The position numbers were made by a program, and so were the translations under genes. 9,947 nt of DNA from NCBI GenBank assembly GCA_018901315.1, contig JAHIFA010000111.1, positions 1 through 9,947 on the forward strand, given 5' to 3'. Shown in pieces: positions 1 through 5,174 of this stretch (position 1 is the stretch's first letter; the number at the start of each line of letters is the position of its first letter). A model generated the notes under the pieces. It saw nothing but the letters and a program-made list of their open reading frames with translations. It did not search any database and had not been told where the DNA came from. This DNA comes from Nanobdellota archaeon (GTDB lineage: Archaea; Nanobdellota; Nanobdellia; Woesearchaeales; CG1-02-33-12).

Positions 1-47
1 AGGAATTAATCTGCAATGACTGCGGGCTTATAACTTTCATAGAATAA
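1..47 (+). CDS. C-terminal fragment of a zinc-ribbon protein, possibly ribosomal protein S27ae
   Basis: The reading frame that begins at base 3 gives 14 residues (ELICNDCGLITFIE) and then TAA at 45-47. The Cys-x-x-Cys-Gly knuckle lies close to the C-terminus, with a Phe eight residues after the first Cys. That spacing matches the C-terminal end of archaeal ribosomal protein S27ae, which finishes with a Cys-Gly-x-Cys-Gly-Tyr-Thr-x-Phe pattern, so S27ae is the best guess. Many other small archaeal zinc ribbons, for example the Nob1 tail, could end similarly. The rest of the gene lies outside the window. The identity is therefore weak, although a real gene end here is plausible because a separate promoter for the next gene follows. 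Confidence 0.4.
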   Translation, partial: ELICNDCGLITFIE

Positions 48-97
48 CTGCGATTTTGGTGATAATAGTATTATTAAACATAGCTATCTTATTCTAA

Positions 98-113
98 CCA
101 AAAACTATATAAA
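98..113 (+). promoter_or_regulatory. Archaeal promoter (BRE + TATA box) of the PAC2 gene
   Basis: TATATAAA at 106-113 is preceded by an A-rich BRE-like stretch at about 99-104. Transcription is expected to start roughly 25 bases downstream of the box centre, near 134. That leaves a short leader carrying the SD GAGGTG at 137-142 before the ATG at 148. Confidence 0.6.
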
Positions 114-147
114 GAAATAAAAAAGCGTTTTGTTAAGAGGTGTTATA

Positions 148-858
148 ATGAAAATTAAACTTATAAAAAAGCCAAAAAAGCCGGTAATCATAGAGGGTTT
201 TCCTGGATTTGGGCTTGTTGGTACAATAGCATGTGAATTCTTAATAGACCACCTTAATACAGAACTTATAGGGAAGGTTTTGCTTGAAGATGAGCCAGCA
301 ATTGTAGCAATACACAAGGGCAAGATTATAGAGCCTTTATCTATATCATATAATAAGAAATATAATCTTGTGATAATACACTCGATGACTGCAGCACCTG
401 GTTCGGAATGGAAGATATCTGATATAATAATTGCCATAGCAAAAGAGTTGAATGCAAAAGAAATTGTTAGTTTGGAAAGTGTCAACTCTAGTGATATAAT
501 GGGAAGCCCAAAGACATTTTATTATTCCAATGACAAGAAAAGAGAAAAAATATTCAAGAGCTTAAAACTAAATCCTCTTAAAGAAGGGATTATCATGGGT
601 GTTAGTTCAGCTTTGTTGTTAAAAGTAGATAAAATACCTATGTCGTGCATATTTGCTGAAACACATACTACTCTTCCAGATAGCAAGGCAGCTGCTGAGA
701 TAATCAAGGTTTTGGATAAATACCTTGACCTGAAAGTAGATTATAAGCCTTTGCTAGAAACAGCAAAACAGTTTGAAAACAAGCTAAAGGAAATACTCCA
801 GCAGAGCAAACAAACAATTGAAAACAGAGACAAAAAATCATTGAGTTATGTCGGTTAA
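148..858 (+). CDS. PAC2 family protein (proteasome assembly chaperone-like)
   Basis: This 236-residue protein belongs to the PAC2 superfamily of archaeal PbaA/PbaB-like proteins, related to eukaryotic proteasome assembly chaperones. The family signature Gly-Phe-Pro-Gly-Phe-Gly-Leu-Val-Gly is at residues 17-25. It is followed by an alternating beta/alpha pattern and the 'SMTAAPGSEW' segment typical of the fold. A charged C-terminal helix ends in Leu-Ser-Tyr-Val-Gly, which is close to but not a strict HbYX proteasome-docking tail because Tyr is third from last rather than penultimate. The start chosen is the ATG at 148, five bases after a good SD (GAGGTG, 137-142). The TTG at 130 would place that SD inside the gene. 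The protein presumably acts in the cytoplasm. Family assignment is confident, but the exact biochemical role is not known from sequence. Confidence 0.88.
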   Translation: MKIKLIKKPKKPVIIEGFPGFGLVGTIACEFLIDHLNTELIGKVLLEDEPAIVAIHKGKIIEPLSISYNKKYNLVIIHSMTAAPGSEWKISDIIIAIAKELNAKEIVSLESVNSSDIMGSPKTFYYSNDKKREKIFKSLKLNPLKEGIIMGVSSALLLKVDKIPMSCIFAETHTTLPDSKAAAEIIKVLDKYLDLKVDYKPLLETAKQFENKLKEILQQSKQTIENRDKKSLSYVG

Positions 859-870
859 ACTCAATTTTTT
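840..870 (+). terminator. Hairpin plus T-run terminator overlapping the PAC2 stop codon
   Basis: ATTGAGTT at 840-847 is perfectly complementary to AACTCAAT at 858-865, giving an 8-bp stem with a 10-base loop. A T-run (865-870) follows directly, with another T-rich patch at about 880-886. Archaeal termination usually needs only U-tracts, so the stem makes this look like a bacterial-style intrinsic terminator. The TAA stop (856-858) lies in the loop and the first base of the 3' arm. Confidence 0.55.
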
Positions 871-929
871 AAGTCCTATTTTTTAATTCTATTAATTATT
901 CCATAAAGTTGTCAGTCTTTAATAATAGT

Positions 930-942
930 TAATTATATAAAT
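930..942 (+). promoter_or_regulatory. TATA box for a probably leaderless transcript
   Basis: TTATATAAAT at 933-942 is centred about 26 bases upstream of the ATG at 964. No SD is visible between them (the sequence is T-rich and ends in CAGTTT). This spacing predicts a transcript starting at or within a few bases of the start codon. Confidence 0.55.
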
Positions 943-963
943 CTCTCGAAATTTTTACAGTTT

Positions 964-1425
964 ATGGTAAAAATACATAGTTACTCAATTGATAAAAAGG
1001 TGTATAATCTAAAATGTGAAGTTCCACCAGAGGAATTAAAATCTTTTAGATCATACAGGGGATTAGAGAAATTGCCTGTTATAGATATTATAAATCTCAA
1101 TGGAAAGGATTATCCAATGGGATATAAAGTAGTCACTGAAGATTTAAAATCTCTTGGATTAAGAAGAAATTCTAATATTATTGCTTATTCTATAAATGAA
1201 TGGTGTTATCTTCCCAAAAATAAAATAAAAGAGGGACCAGATGATTGGGGGGGAATCTGGGTTGCTAGAACTTTGTCTAATGCAAAGACATTAAAAAAGT
1301 ATTATGAAAAAAACCATTTAAAATCTGCAAGGGTATTTAAGGCAGCTCTGGATGAGATTTTACATTTTAATTCTTATCGGATTAAGACAAATAGCATAAT
1401 GATGTTGGAGGAAATAAAATGGTGA
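964..1425 (+). CDS. Conserved-looking hypothetical protein, first gene of a two-gene cassette
   Basis: This is a 153-residue soluble protein that I do not recognise. Visible features are a basic N-terminal third, a Gly-rich aromatic core around residues 94-101 (Asp-Trp-Gly-Gly-Ile-Trp-Val-Ala), and a C-terminal helical half with many Lys. A segment near residues 127-146 (Ala-Leu-Asp-Glu-Ile-Leu ... Tyr-Arg-Ile-Lys-Thr-Asn-Ser) looks like a structured, conserved motif rather than random coding. There is no signal peptide or membrane segment. The ATG at 964 fits a leaderless start 26 bases after the TATA box. The next gene begins inside its last codons, so the two are almost certainly co-expressed and translationally coupled. 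Function is unknown, and a nucleic-acid or toxin-antitoxin-type role would be speculation. Confidence 0.7.
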   Translation: MVKIHSYSIDKKVYNLKCEVPPEELKSFRSYRGLEKLPVIDIINLNGKDYPMGYKVVTEDLKSLGLRRNSNIIAYSINEWCYLPKNKIKEGPDDWGGIWVARTLSNAKTLKKYYEKNHLKSARVFKAALDEILHFNSYRIKTNSIMMLEEIKW

Positions 1426-1607
1426 ATATTACTTTAAAAATAGACAAGGAAGATTTAGAAAACCATGTGAAGAGAATCTGCAGGTCTAACCTAAAAAAAC
1501 CTGCTAAAATATGCACACAATGCCCTATCATCAAGCCTGTTATGGATATCATGCAGGAATATGATTGGAAATATAACCCAGAAATATTAAAGTATTATAA
1601 ACACTAA
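1419..1607 (+). CDS. Small Cys-containing hypothetical protein, coupled to the gene before it
   Basis: This is a 62-residue protein whose ATG at 1419 overlaps the upstream stop (ATGGTGA), preceded by a strong SD GGAGG at 1407-1411. It has His16, Cys21, Cys32 and Cys35, the last two as Cys-x-x-Cys-Pro. Together these could bind one zinc ion or hold a metal or redox site, which is inference. The N-terminal segment looks like a beta strand followed by a charged helix. The C-terminus is rich in Tyr and Lys. No family is recognised. The tight overlap with the 153-residue partner suggests that the two products act together. Poly-T tracts follow about 15 bases after the stop. Confidence 0.65.
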   Translation: MVNITLKIDKEDLENHVKRICRSNLKKPAKICTQCPIIKPVMDIMQEYDWKYNPEILKYYKH

Positions 1608-1621
1608 AACAAATAACCCTC

Positions 1622-1745
1622 ACTTTTTTATTCTAAATAGGTTTTTTTGATATTTCTTTTGTCTCTGACGTGATTTTATCTTTTTTATCTAATTTTTTAA
1701 GTTCTTTTTATACTTTATTTTTCTTTATAGTTATTTTTAGGAACT
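1622..1745 (+). terminator. Long T-rich archaeal termination region
   Basis: Just after the stop at 1607 the plus strand becomes strongly T-rich, with runs of six T at 1624-1629, seven T at 1642-1648 and six T at 1681-1686, and many four- or five-base T runs up to about 1745. Multiple U-tracts without a stem are the usual archaeal RNA polymerase termination signal, so this probably ends the 964-1607 transcript. Confidence 0.5.
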
Positions 1746-1925
1746 TTTAGAATCATCTAATTTTTGAACATTTGTCCTAACTCTCACTTTCTGCTTTATT
1801 TTTTGATTTTTTTGAATTTCAAAAGTTTATTATATCCTATAACATATAAATTAGAAAAGTTATATTAATTAATATCCTTTAATAAATTTATTATATAACA
1901 TATATTTTATAGTATATTAATACGA

Positions 1926-2004
1926 CTAAAACTTTTAATTAAAACTTAAATATTTTATTTAATTTAATAGCTAAAACTTTTAATCAAAAGTTAAATATTT
2001 TATT
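1926..2004 (+). repeat. 34-bp direct repeat, two copies, 45-bp period
   Basis: The segments 1926-1959 and 1971-2004 match at 32 of 34 positions. The core reads CTAAAACTTTTAAT followed by an A-rich piece and TTAAATATTTTATT. The two differences change T to C and C to G. In the second copy they create a perfect 7-bp inverted repeat, AACTTTT (1975-1981) and AAAAGTT (1986-1992), around a 4-base loop. Diverged versions of the core recur at 3684-3755. AT-richness makes chance similarity easier, but 32/34 is well above that. Confidence 0.6.
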
Positions 2005-2043
2005 ATAATAATACAGCTATCTTAATTTGAAAGTAGTAATAAA

Positions 2044-2058
2044 CAAAAGCTTTATAAA
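2044..2058 (+). promoter_or_regulatory. Promoter of the orphan gene at 2092
   Basis: BRE-like CAAAAGC (2044-2050) is followed by the TATA box TTTATAAA (2051-2058). The predicted start of transcription is near 2079. That leaves a leader of about 13 bases with only a weak GGT (2082-2084) as a possible ribosome contact. Confidence 0.5.
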
Positions 2059-2091
2059 GAAATAAATTTTATGTTTGTGCTGGTATAAAAA

Positions 2092-2658
2092 ATGCTAATA
2101 AAAACGCTAATGAATTTAATTGAAACAGAATTATATGGACAAGCTGAGATGTATTATGACTTATTTAACAAAAAGGGAAAATATTTTTTGGAATTTGATT
2201 CATATGAGTGCTTAACGTATGATCTTGATTCTTTGATAGAAACTTTTAGGGAGAATTATGGAATAGACCCAAATAAAGAGAACTTAATGAAATTTGCAGA
2301 GAAATTTAAAGGAACTAATTTTATACTTCCTTTTACAATACCTAAAGGAGACTCTATTACAAGGGGTTATAAGGTTAATAAAGAAAATATATCTAGTGAA
2401 AAATTCTCAGGGTGGTATCTTATTGAGATGAAATTTAAAATGGGATATAATCCAATTCAAAAAAATTATATAGATATATTCAATTCAGGAGTTGTTGTTC
2501 CAAAATTAATTGCTGACAACTGCCATACAGGATTACTTCACTCACCACTTTGGTCTGATCCTACATCTTTTTCCGAGAGTTATGACCCAATTTCTTTTTC
2601 CATAAAGAAATATAAACCAATTCAAGAAAAGATGATGGAGTGTTCTCTAAAAATATAG
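2092..2658 (+). CDS. Orphan hypothetical protein
   Basis: This is a 188-residue soluble protein of no family I recognise. It is rich in Tyr, Phe and Lys and has no signal peptide or transmembrane stretch. Residues 30-60 look mixed beta/alpha. A Gly-Trp-Tyr-Leu-Ile-Glu segment lies around residues 106-112, and a Cys-His pair (Asp-Asn-Cys-His-Thr-Gly) lies around residues 142-147. The start at 2092 matches the promoter position, while the ATG at 2110 is an alternative. It stands alone between the AT-rich repeats and the dif-like site/xerA module, so it may be an accessory gene carried with that module. That is inference from position only. Confidence 0.6.
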   Translation: MLIKTLMNLIETELYGQAEMYYDLFNKKGKYFLEFDSYECLTYDLDSLIETFRENYGIDPNKENLMKFAEKFKGTNFILPFTIPKGDSITRGYKVNKENISSEKFSGWYLIEMKFKMGYNPIQKNYIDIFNSGVVVPKLIADNCHTGLLHSPLWSDPTSFSESYDPISFSIKKYKPIQEKMMECSLKI

Positions 2659-2693
2659 TAAGCACAATAAAACACCTCAAAACTTGTTTTCTA

Positions 2694-2709
2694 GAAAGAT
2701 TTATATAAA
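2694..2709 (+). promoter_or_regulatory. Promoter of xerA, abutting the dif-like site
   Basis: BRE-like GAAAGA (2694-2699) is followed by the TATA box TTTATATAAA (2700-2709). The box ends one base before the 28-bp dif-like element. Counting about 25 bases from the box centre puts the expected transcription start near 2729-2731, inside the right arm of that element. The resulting leader before xerA would be about 120 bases. Confidence 0.55.
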
Positions 2710-2737
2710 GGTGCGTATAAGGTACATTATACGCAGT
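2710..2737. other. dif: dif-like Xer recombination site
   Basis: The element has the layout of a chromosome dimer-resolution site: left arm GGTGCGTATAA (2710-2720), 6-base centre GGTACA (2721-2726) and right arm TTATACGCAGT (2727-2737). The inner nine bases of the arms are a perfect inverted repeat. The left arm differs from the XerC-binding arm of E. coli dif (GGTGCGCATAA) at one position of eleven, and the inner ATAA/TTAT flanking a 6-base centre is the hallmark of dif sites. It lies 112 bases upstream of a xerA gene, as difSL lies next to xerS in streptococci and lactococci. The high arm symmetry fits a single recombinase binding both halves. The alternative is a repressor operator of the same shape. 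Confidence 0.75.
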
Positions 2738-2849
2738 TTTTTATATATGAATTAAGGATAATACCCCTCCGAAGGCATATTTTCAACAAAAACCCTGGCT
2801 TTTTGGGTAAAACAAGGCATTCAAACTACATTAAAAAGAGGTTAATAAA
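2738..2849 (+). other. xerA 5' leader with small repeats and a hairpin
   Basis: The leader holds two copies of AAGGCAT (2772-2778 and 2814-2820). It also has a 6-bp inverted repeat, CAAAAA (2787-2792) with TTTTTG (2800-2805), and an alternative ACCC/GGGT pairing (2792-2795 with 2805-2808). CCCCTCC near 2764-2770 could pair with the SD GAGGT at 2838-2842. A regulatory role is only a possibility. Confidence 0.25.
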
Positions 2850-3662
2850 TTGCTTGAAAAACTTAAGACTGAATTACAAATAAGGGGATTTAGTGAAAAA
2901 ACCATTAAGGCTTATGTTTTTCATAATCAGAGATTTCTTGATTTTGTTAAAAAAGAGCCAAATGAGATTAATGAGGATGATATAAAATCTTACATGGCTT
3001 ACCTGTTTGCTGAAAAGAAACAGAAGCCTACCAGCGTGAACCTTGTTTTAAGTGCCTTAAAATTCATGTATCAGGAAATCATGAAAAAAAGGATATTTGA
3101 TAATATAAAAGCACCGAAAAATGAGAAAAAGCTGCCTACTGTGCTTACAAGGGATGAAATTGAAAAAATGATAAAAGCACTTAAGAATACAAAACATGGG
3201 CTTTTGATTGAGTTTATGTATTCATCCGGATTGCGGGTTTCAGAATGTGTTAGCATTAAGATAGGAGATCTTAATCTGCAGGAAAAAATGGGTTTAATTA
3301 AGAGCGGAAAAGGGAAAAAAGACAGGAATATAATACTTTCAAGGAAATTAGTTAGTGATTTAACAGAATACCTTGCTAATAGAAATGATGATAATCCATA
3401 TGTTTTTCCTGTTAAAGATAAACATATAAGTGTAAGGCAAGCCCAAAATGTAGTTCATGATGCAGCAAAAAAAGCAGGAATACAAAAAAGAGTGTTTTGT
3501 CATGCATTAAGAAGCTCTTTTGCAACACATTTACTAGAGAATGGGACAGATATAAGGATTATCCAGGAGCTTTTGGGGCATTCAAACATACAAACAACTG
3601 AAAGATATACAAGAGTATCAAAAGCTCAGTTAAAAAAAGTAACAAGCCCTTTTGATACATAA
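2850..3662 (+). CDS. xerA: XerA-type tyrosine recombinase
   Basis: This 270-residue protein is a complete Xer tyrosine recombinase. Residues 1-85 form the helical SAM-like core-binding domain ('RGFSEKTIKAY', 'FL.FV'). The catalytic domain follows with Arg129 (SSGLRVSE), Lys154 (SGKGKKDR), His218 and Arg221 (HALRSSFATHLLENG), His244 (LLGHSN) and the nucleophile Tyr253 (ERYTRV). It ends in Ser-Pro-Phe-Asp like archaeal XerA proteins. The start is TTG at 2850, seven bases after the SD GAGGT (2838-2842). XerA resolves chromosome dimers at dif without a partner recombinase. The adjacent dif-like site and the absence of a second recombinase or excision factor support that role. An integrase of a small mobile element is the alternative, but the protein length and site type favour a housekeeping XerA. 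Confidence 0.9.
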   Translation: MLEKLKTELQIRGFSEKTIKAYVFHNQRFLDFVKKEPNEINEDDIKSYMAYLFAEKKQKPTSVNLVLSALKFMYQEIMKKRIFDNIKAPKNEKKLPTVLTRDEIEKMIKALKNTKHGLLIEFMYSSGLRVSECVSIKIGDLNLQEKMGLIKSGKGKKDRNIILSRKLVSDLTEYLANRNDDNPYVFPVKDKHISVRQAQNVVHDAAKKAGIQKRVFCHALRSSFATHLLENGTDIRIIQELLGHSNIQTTERYTRVSKAQLKKVTSPFDT

Positions 3663-3860
3663 TTAAAATTTTTAATTCTTAATAAAACTTTTAATAAATA
3701 ATTAAATCTTTTAGTCTTTAATAAGACTAATTCTTTTAATCAAAGATTAAATATTATTATCTAAAATATTATTAAAAATTATAAGCAATAATCAAAAATT
3801 ATAATTAAAATTTTTTAATTAATAATTAATTGTTAAAACTTTACAATAAGAATTGTTTAA
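3663..3860. terminator. Convergent AT-rich terminator region
   Basis: xerA and the minus-strand gene converge on this gap. TTAGTCTT (3711-3718) and AAGACTAA (3723-3730) form an 8-bp stem with a 4-base loop followed by TTCTTTT, a plausible hairpin terminator for xerA. ACAAT (3843-3847) and ATTGT (3852-3856) form a shorter stem just past the stop of the minus-strand gene, with T-rich sequence beyond it on that strand. Confidence 0.4.
3684..3755 (+). repeat. Diverged copies of the 1926-2004 repeat core
   Basis: The segment 3733-3755 matches the second copy of the upstream repeat (core CTTTTAATCAAA then TTAAATATT) at 21 of 23 positions. A weaker version lies at 3684-3708 (AAAACTTTTAAT then AATTAAATC). 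The copies bracket the orphan gene plus dif/xerA segment. All are AT-rich, so part of the resemblance may be compositional. Confidence 0.35.
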
Positions 3861-4436
3861 TTAAACAAACCTCTTGGCCATGCTTTCATTAATGTCAACA
3901 AGATTTTCTTTTGCCTGCATATGCCTAAACTTCTGTTCAATATACAGATAAACTTCCTGGTTAACATATTTTTTTATAACTGGAATTCCCTTTTCTATCA
4001 GGTTAATTATATACTCTCTGACCATAAATTCTGTCAGGCCAATTCTTCTCGAAATAGCCTTGTATGTTATTGGCCCTTTTTCCTCAGCCATTGTGTAAAG
4101 TGCAAGGAATACTTCCTTCTCCTTTGTTGTAAGGAAAATATGATTATAAACCGGTTCTTCATTATGCTTTTTATCATCCTTTGCAACAAGGCGATTTATA
4201 AAAAGCTGCAAATCCTCTATTTTTTCATTTAATTTATCAATTTTTGAATCAACATTGCACAAATATTCATAATTAGCCTGAATTTCATTAGTATTTTCAT
4301 TAATAGAACCTAAATGCTCCTCAAATTCCTCTTTTATTTTATTGAAGGCTTTTTTAAGTGTTTTATTAATTGTAAGAAGTTCTTTGGAACTATTATTCTT
4401 TTTTTCATCGAATAAATTAAACTTAATCCATATCAC
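3861..4436 (-). CDS. Coiled-coil/winged-helix DNA-binding protein
   Basis: This 191-residue protein has a Lys/Glu-rich, probably coiled-coil region at about residues 20-90 (heptad-like Ile/Leu in 'KIDKLNEKIEDLQLFINRL'). A winged helix-turn-helix domain follows at about 103-166: 'LTTKEKEVFLALYTMAEE', 'ITYKAISRRIGLTEFMVREYIINLIEKGIPVIKK', and a Tyr-rich wing. The likely role is a DNA-binding regulator or architectural protein that dimerises through the coil, which is inference. The start is GTG at 4436. An in-frame stop at 4445-4443 and the absence of other upstream starts fix it there. A TATA-like element about 30 bases upstream suggests a leaderless message. It is transcribed divergently from the rRNA methyltransferase gene and shares a 105-bp control region with it, so it may regulate that gene or itself. 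No specific family name is certain. Confidence 0.75.
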   Translation of the reverse strand: MIWIKFNLFDEKKNNSSKELLTINKTLKKAFNKIKEEFEEHLGSINENTNEIQANYEYLCNVDSKIDKLNEKIEDLQLFINRLVAKDDKKHNEEPVYNHIFLTTKEKEVFLALYTMAEEKGPITYKAISRRIGLTEFMVREYIINLIEKGIPVIKKYVNQEVYLYIEQKFRHMQAKENLVDINESMAKRFV

Positions 4437-4460
4437 CCCGAATTAACTATATTTCTTAGC

Positions 4461-4478
4461 TTACTTAAAAACTTTTCC
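4461..4478 (-). promoter_or_regulatory. Promoter of the minus-strand winged-helix gene
   Basis: Read on the minus strand, a BRE-like GGAAAA (4478-4473) precedes the TATA-like TTTTTAAGTAA (4471-4461). The box centre is about 30 bases from the GTG start, which predicts a transcript with almost no leader. Confidence 0.4.
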
Positions 4479-4485
4479 AAAAATA

Positions 4486-4499
4486 ACAAATTTTAAAAA
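4486..4499 (+). promoter_or_regulatory. Promoter of the METTL5-like gene
   Basis: The TATA-like stretch ATTTTAAAAA (4490-4499) lies about 47 bases upstream of the ATG at 4542. The expected start is near 4520, giving a short leader with a weak GGGAT (4534-4538) as the ribosome-binding site. Confidence 0.4.
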
Positions 4500-4541
4500 C
4501 AGAAACAGAATTTTTGTTACTAAAACATAAAAAGGGATATT

Positions 4542-5174
4542 ATGATAAGCTCAAAATCAAGCCTGGCGGTTTTACTCTCAAAATTAAGAGTTTTTGAGGC
4601 TCCAAAACTAAAAGCAGAGCAGTACACAACAGACTCAGAGATAGCAGCAGATGTTCTATGGCAAGCTTATTACTTAAGAGATATAGAAAACAAGACAATA
4701 GCTGACCTTGGAAGTGGCACAGGAATACTGGGCTTGGGTGCTTTGTTGTTGGGGGCAAAAAAGGTTTTTTTTGTTGAAAATGACAAGGATTCGATTGAGA
4801 TTACCAAAGAAAATCTTGCTTTTATTGAGAAAGAAACTAAAGCAAAGCTTTCTGAGAAAGCCATATTCCTTAACCGGGACATCAATAATTTTAATGATAA
4901 AGTTGACACAGTAATTCAGAATCCCCCATTTGGCACAAAACAGGAACATGCTGATAAGGTTTTTCTTGAAAAGGCGTTTTTGCTTACTAATGTAATATAC
5001 TCATTTCATAAACTTGAAACAATGGGGTTTGTAAACAGTATTTCAAAAGATAATGGTTTTGAGGTTACACACCTATGGAAATTTGACTTTCCAATAAAAT
5101 CAACATACATCTTTCACAGGAAAAGAATTCAGAGAATAAAAGTTGGATGCTGGAGAATGGAAAAAATTAAATAG
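4542..5174 (+). CDS. METTL5-like rRNA N6-adenine methyltransferase
   Basis: This 210-residue SAM-dependent methyltransferase belongs to the archaeal/eukaryotic METTL5 group (COG2263-type predicted RNA methylase). Glu-Gln-Tyr-Thr-Thr is at residues 26-30, where METTL5 has its LEQYPT block. Motif I, DLGSGTGILG, is at 55-64. Glu79-Asn80 is in the position of the acidic SAM-ribose-binding residue. The adenine-N6 catalytic motif Asn-Pro-Pro-Phe-Gly-Thr-Lys is at 127-133. Further METTL5-like pieces are 'AVYSLHK' (here VIYSFHK, 151-157) and 'YxFHKKK' (here YIFHRKR, 189-195). Human METTL5 methylates one adenine of 18S rRNA with TRMT112, and the archaeal enzyme is expected to modify the matching 16S helix-44 adenine with a Trm112-like partner, which is not in the window. 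The ATG at 4542 gives the usual family length. Confidence 0.9.
   Translation: MISSKSSLAVLLSKLRVFEAPKLKAEQYTTDSEIAADVLWQAYYLRDIENKTIADLGSGTGILGLGALLLGAKKVFFVENDKDSIEITKENLAFIEKETKAKLSEKAIFLNRDINNFNDKVDTVIQNPPFGTKQEHADKVFLEKAFLLTNVIYSFHKLETMGFVNSISKDNGFEVTHLWKFDFPIKSTYIFHRKRIQRIKVGCWRMEKIK

Larger units (their letters stand above)
1608..2091. other. 484-base non-coding gap
   Basis: I see no gene or recognisable RNA here. The left half (to about 1810) is T-rich and fits a terminator. The middle (about 1820-1925) is plain AT-rich sequence with TATATAA-like stretches. The right half carries a 34-bp direct repeat (1926-2004) and the promoter of the next gene. Both strands are closed by frequent stop codons. 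Confidence 0.6.

Noticed and set aside
48..129. tRNA or other structured RNA genes in the intergenic gaps
   Set aside because: I looked for T-arm-like sequence and GC-rich folded stretches in all the gaps and found none. The gaps are low in GC, with only promoter, terminator and repeat signals.
130..147. TTG start at 130 for the PAC2 gene
   Set aside because: It would put the good SD GAGGTG (137-142) inside the coding region, whereas the ATG at 148 has correct spacing to it and matches the family N-terminus.
1926..2004. Direct repeats as a CRISPR array
   Set aside because: There are only two copies, with an 11-base AT-rich interval far shorter than a spacer and no cas genes nearby.
2710..2737. 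The palindrome as a simple repressor operator
   Set aside because: It is not fully excluded, but the 6-base centre, inner ATAA/TTAT bases, 11-bp arms, 10/11 match to a known dif arm and adjacent xerA together fit a dif site better.
2691..3760. xerA and its repeats as an integrated mobile element with attachment sites
   Set aside because: There are no transposase, replication or conjugation genes, no target-site duplication and no tRNA target. The recombinase has housekeeping XerA length and C-terminus. It is kept only as a weaker alternative.
3921..4758. Several short open frames on both strands around 3921-4232 and 4540-4758
   Set aside because: They are antisense or out-of-frame shadows of the winged-helix gene and the METTL5-like gene, with no ribosome-binding site or recognisable domain.
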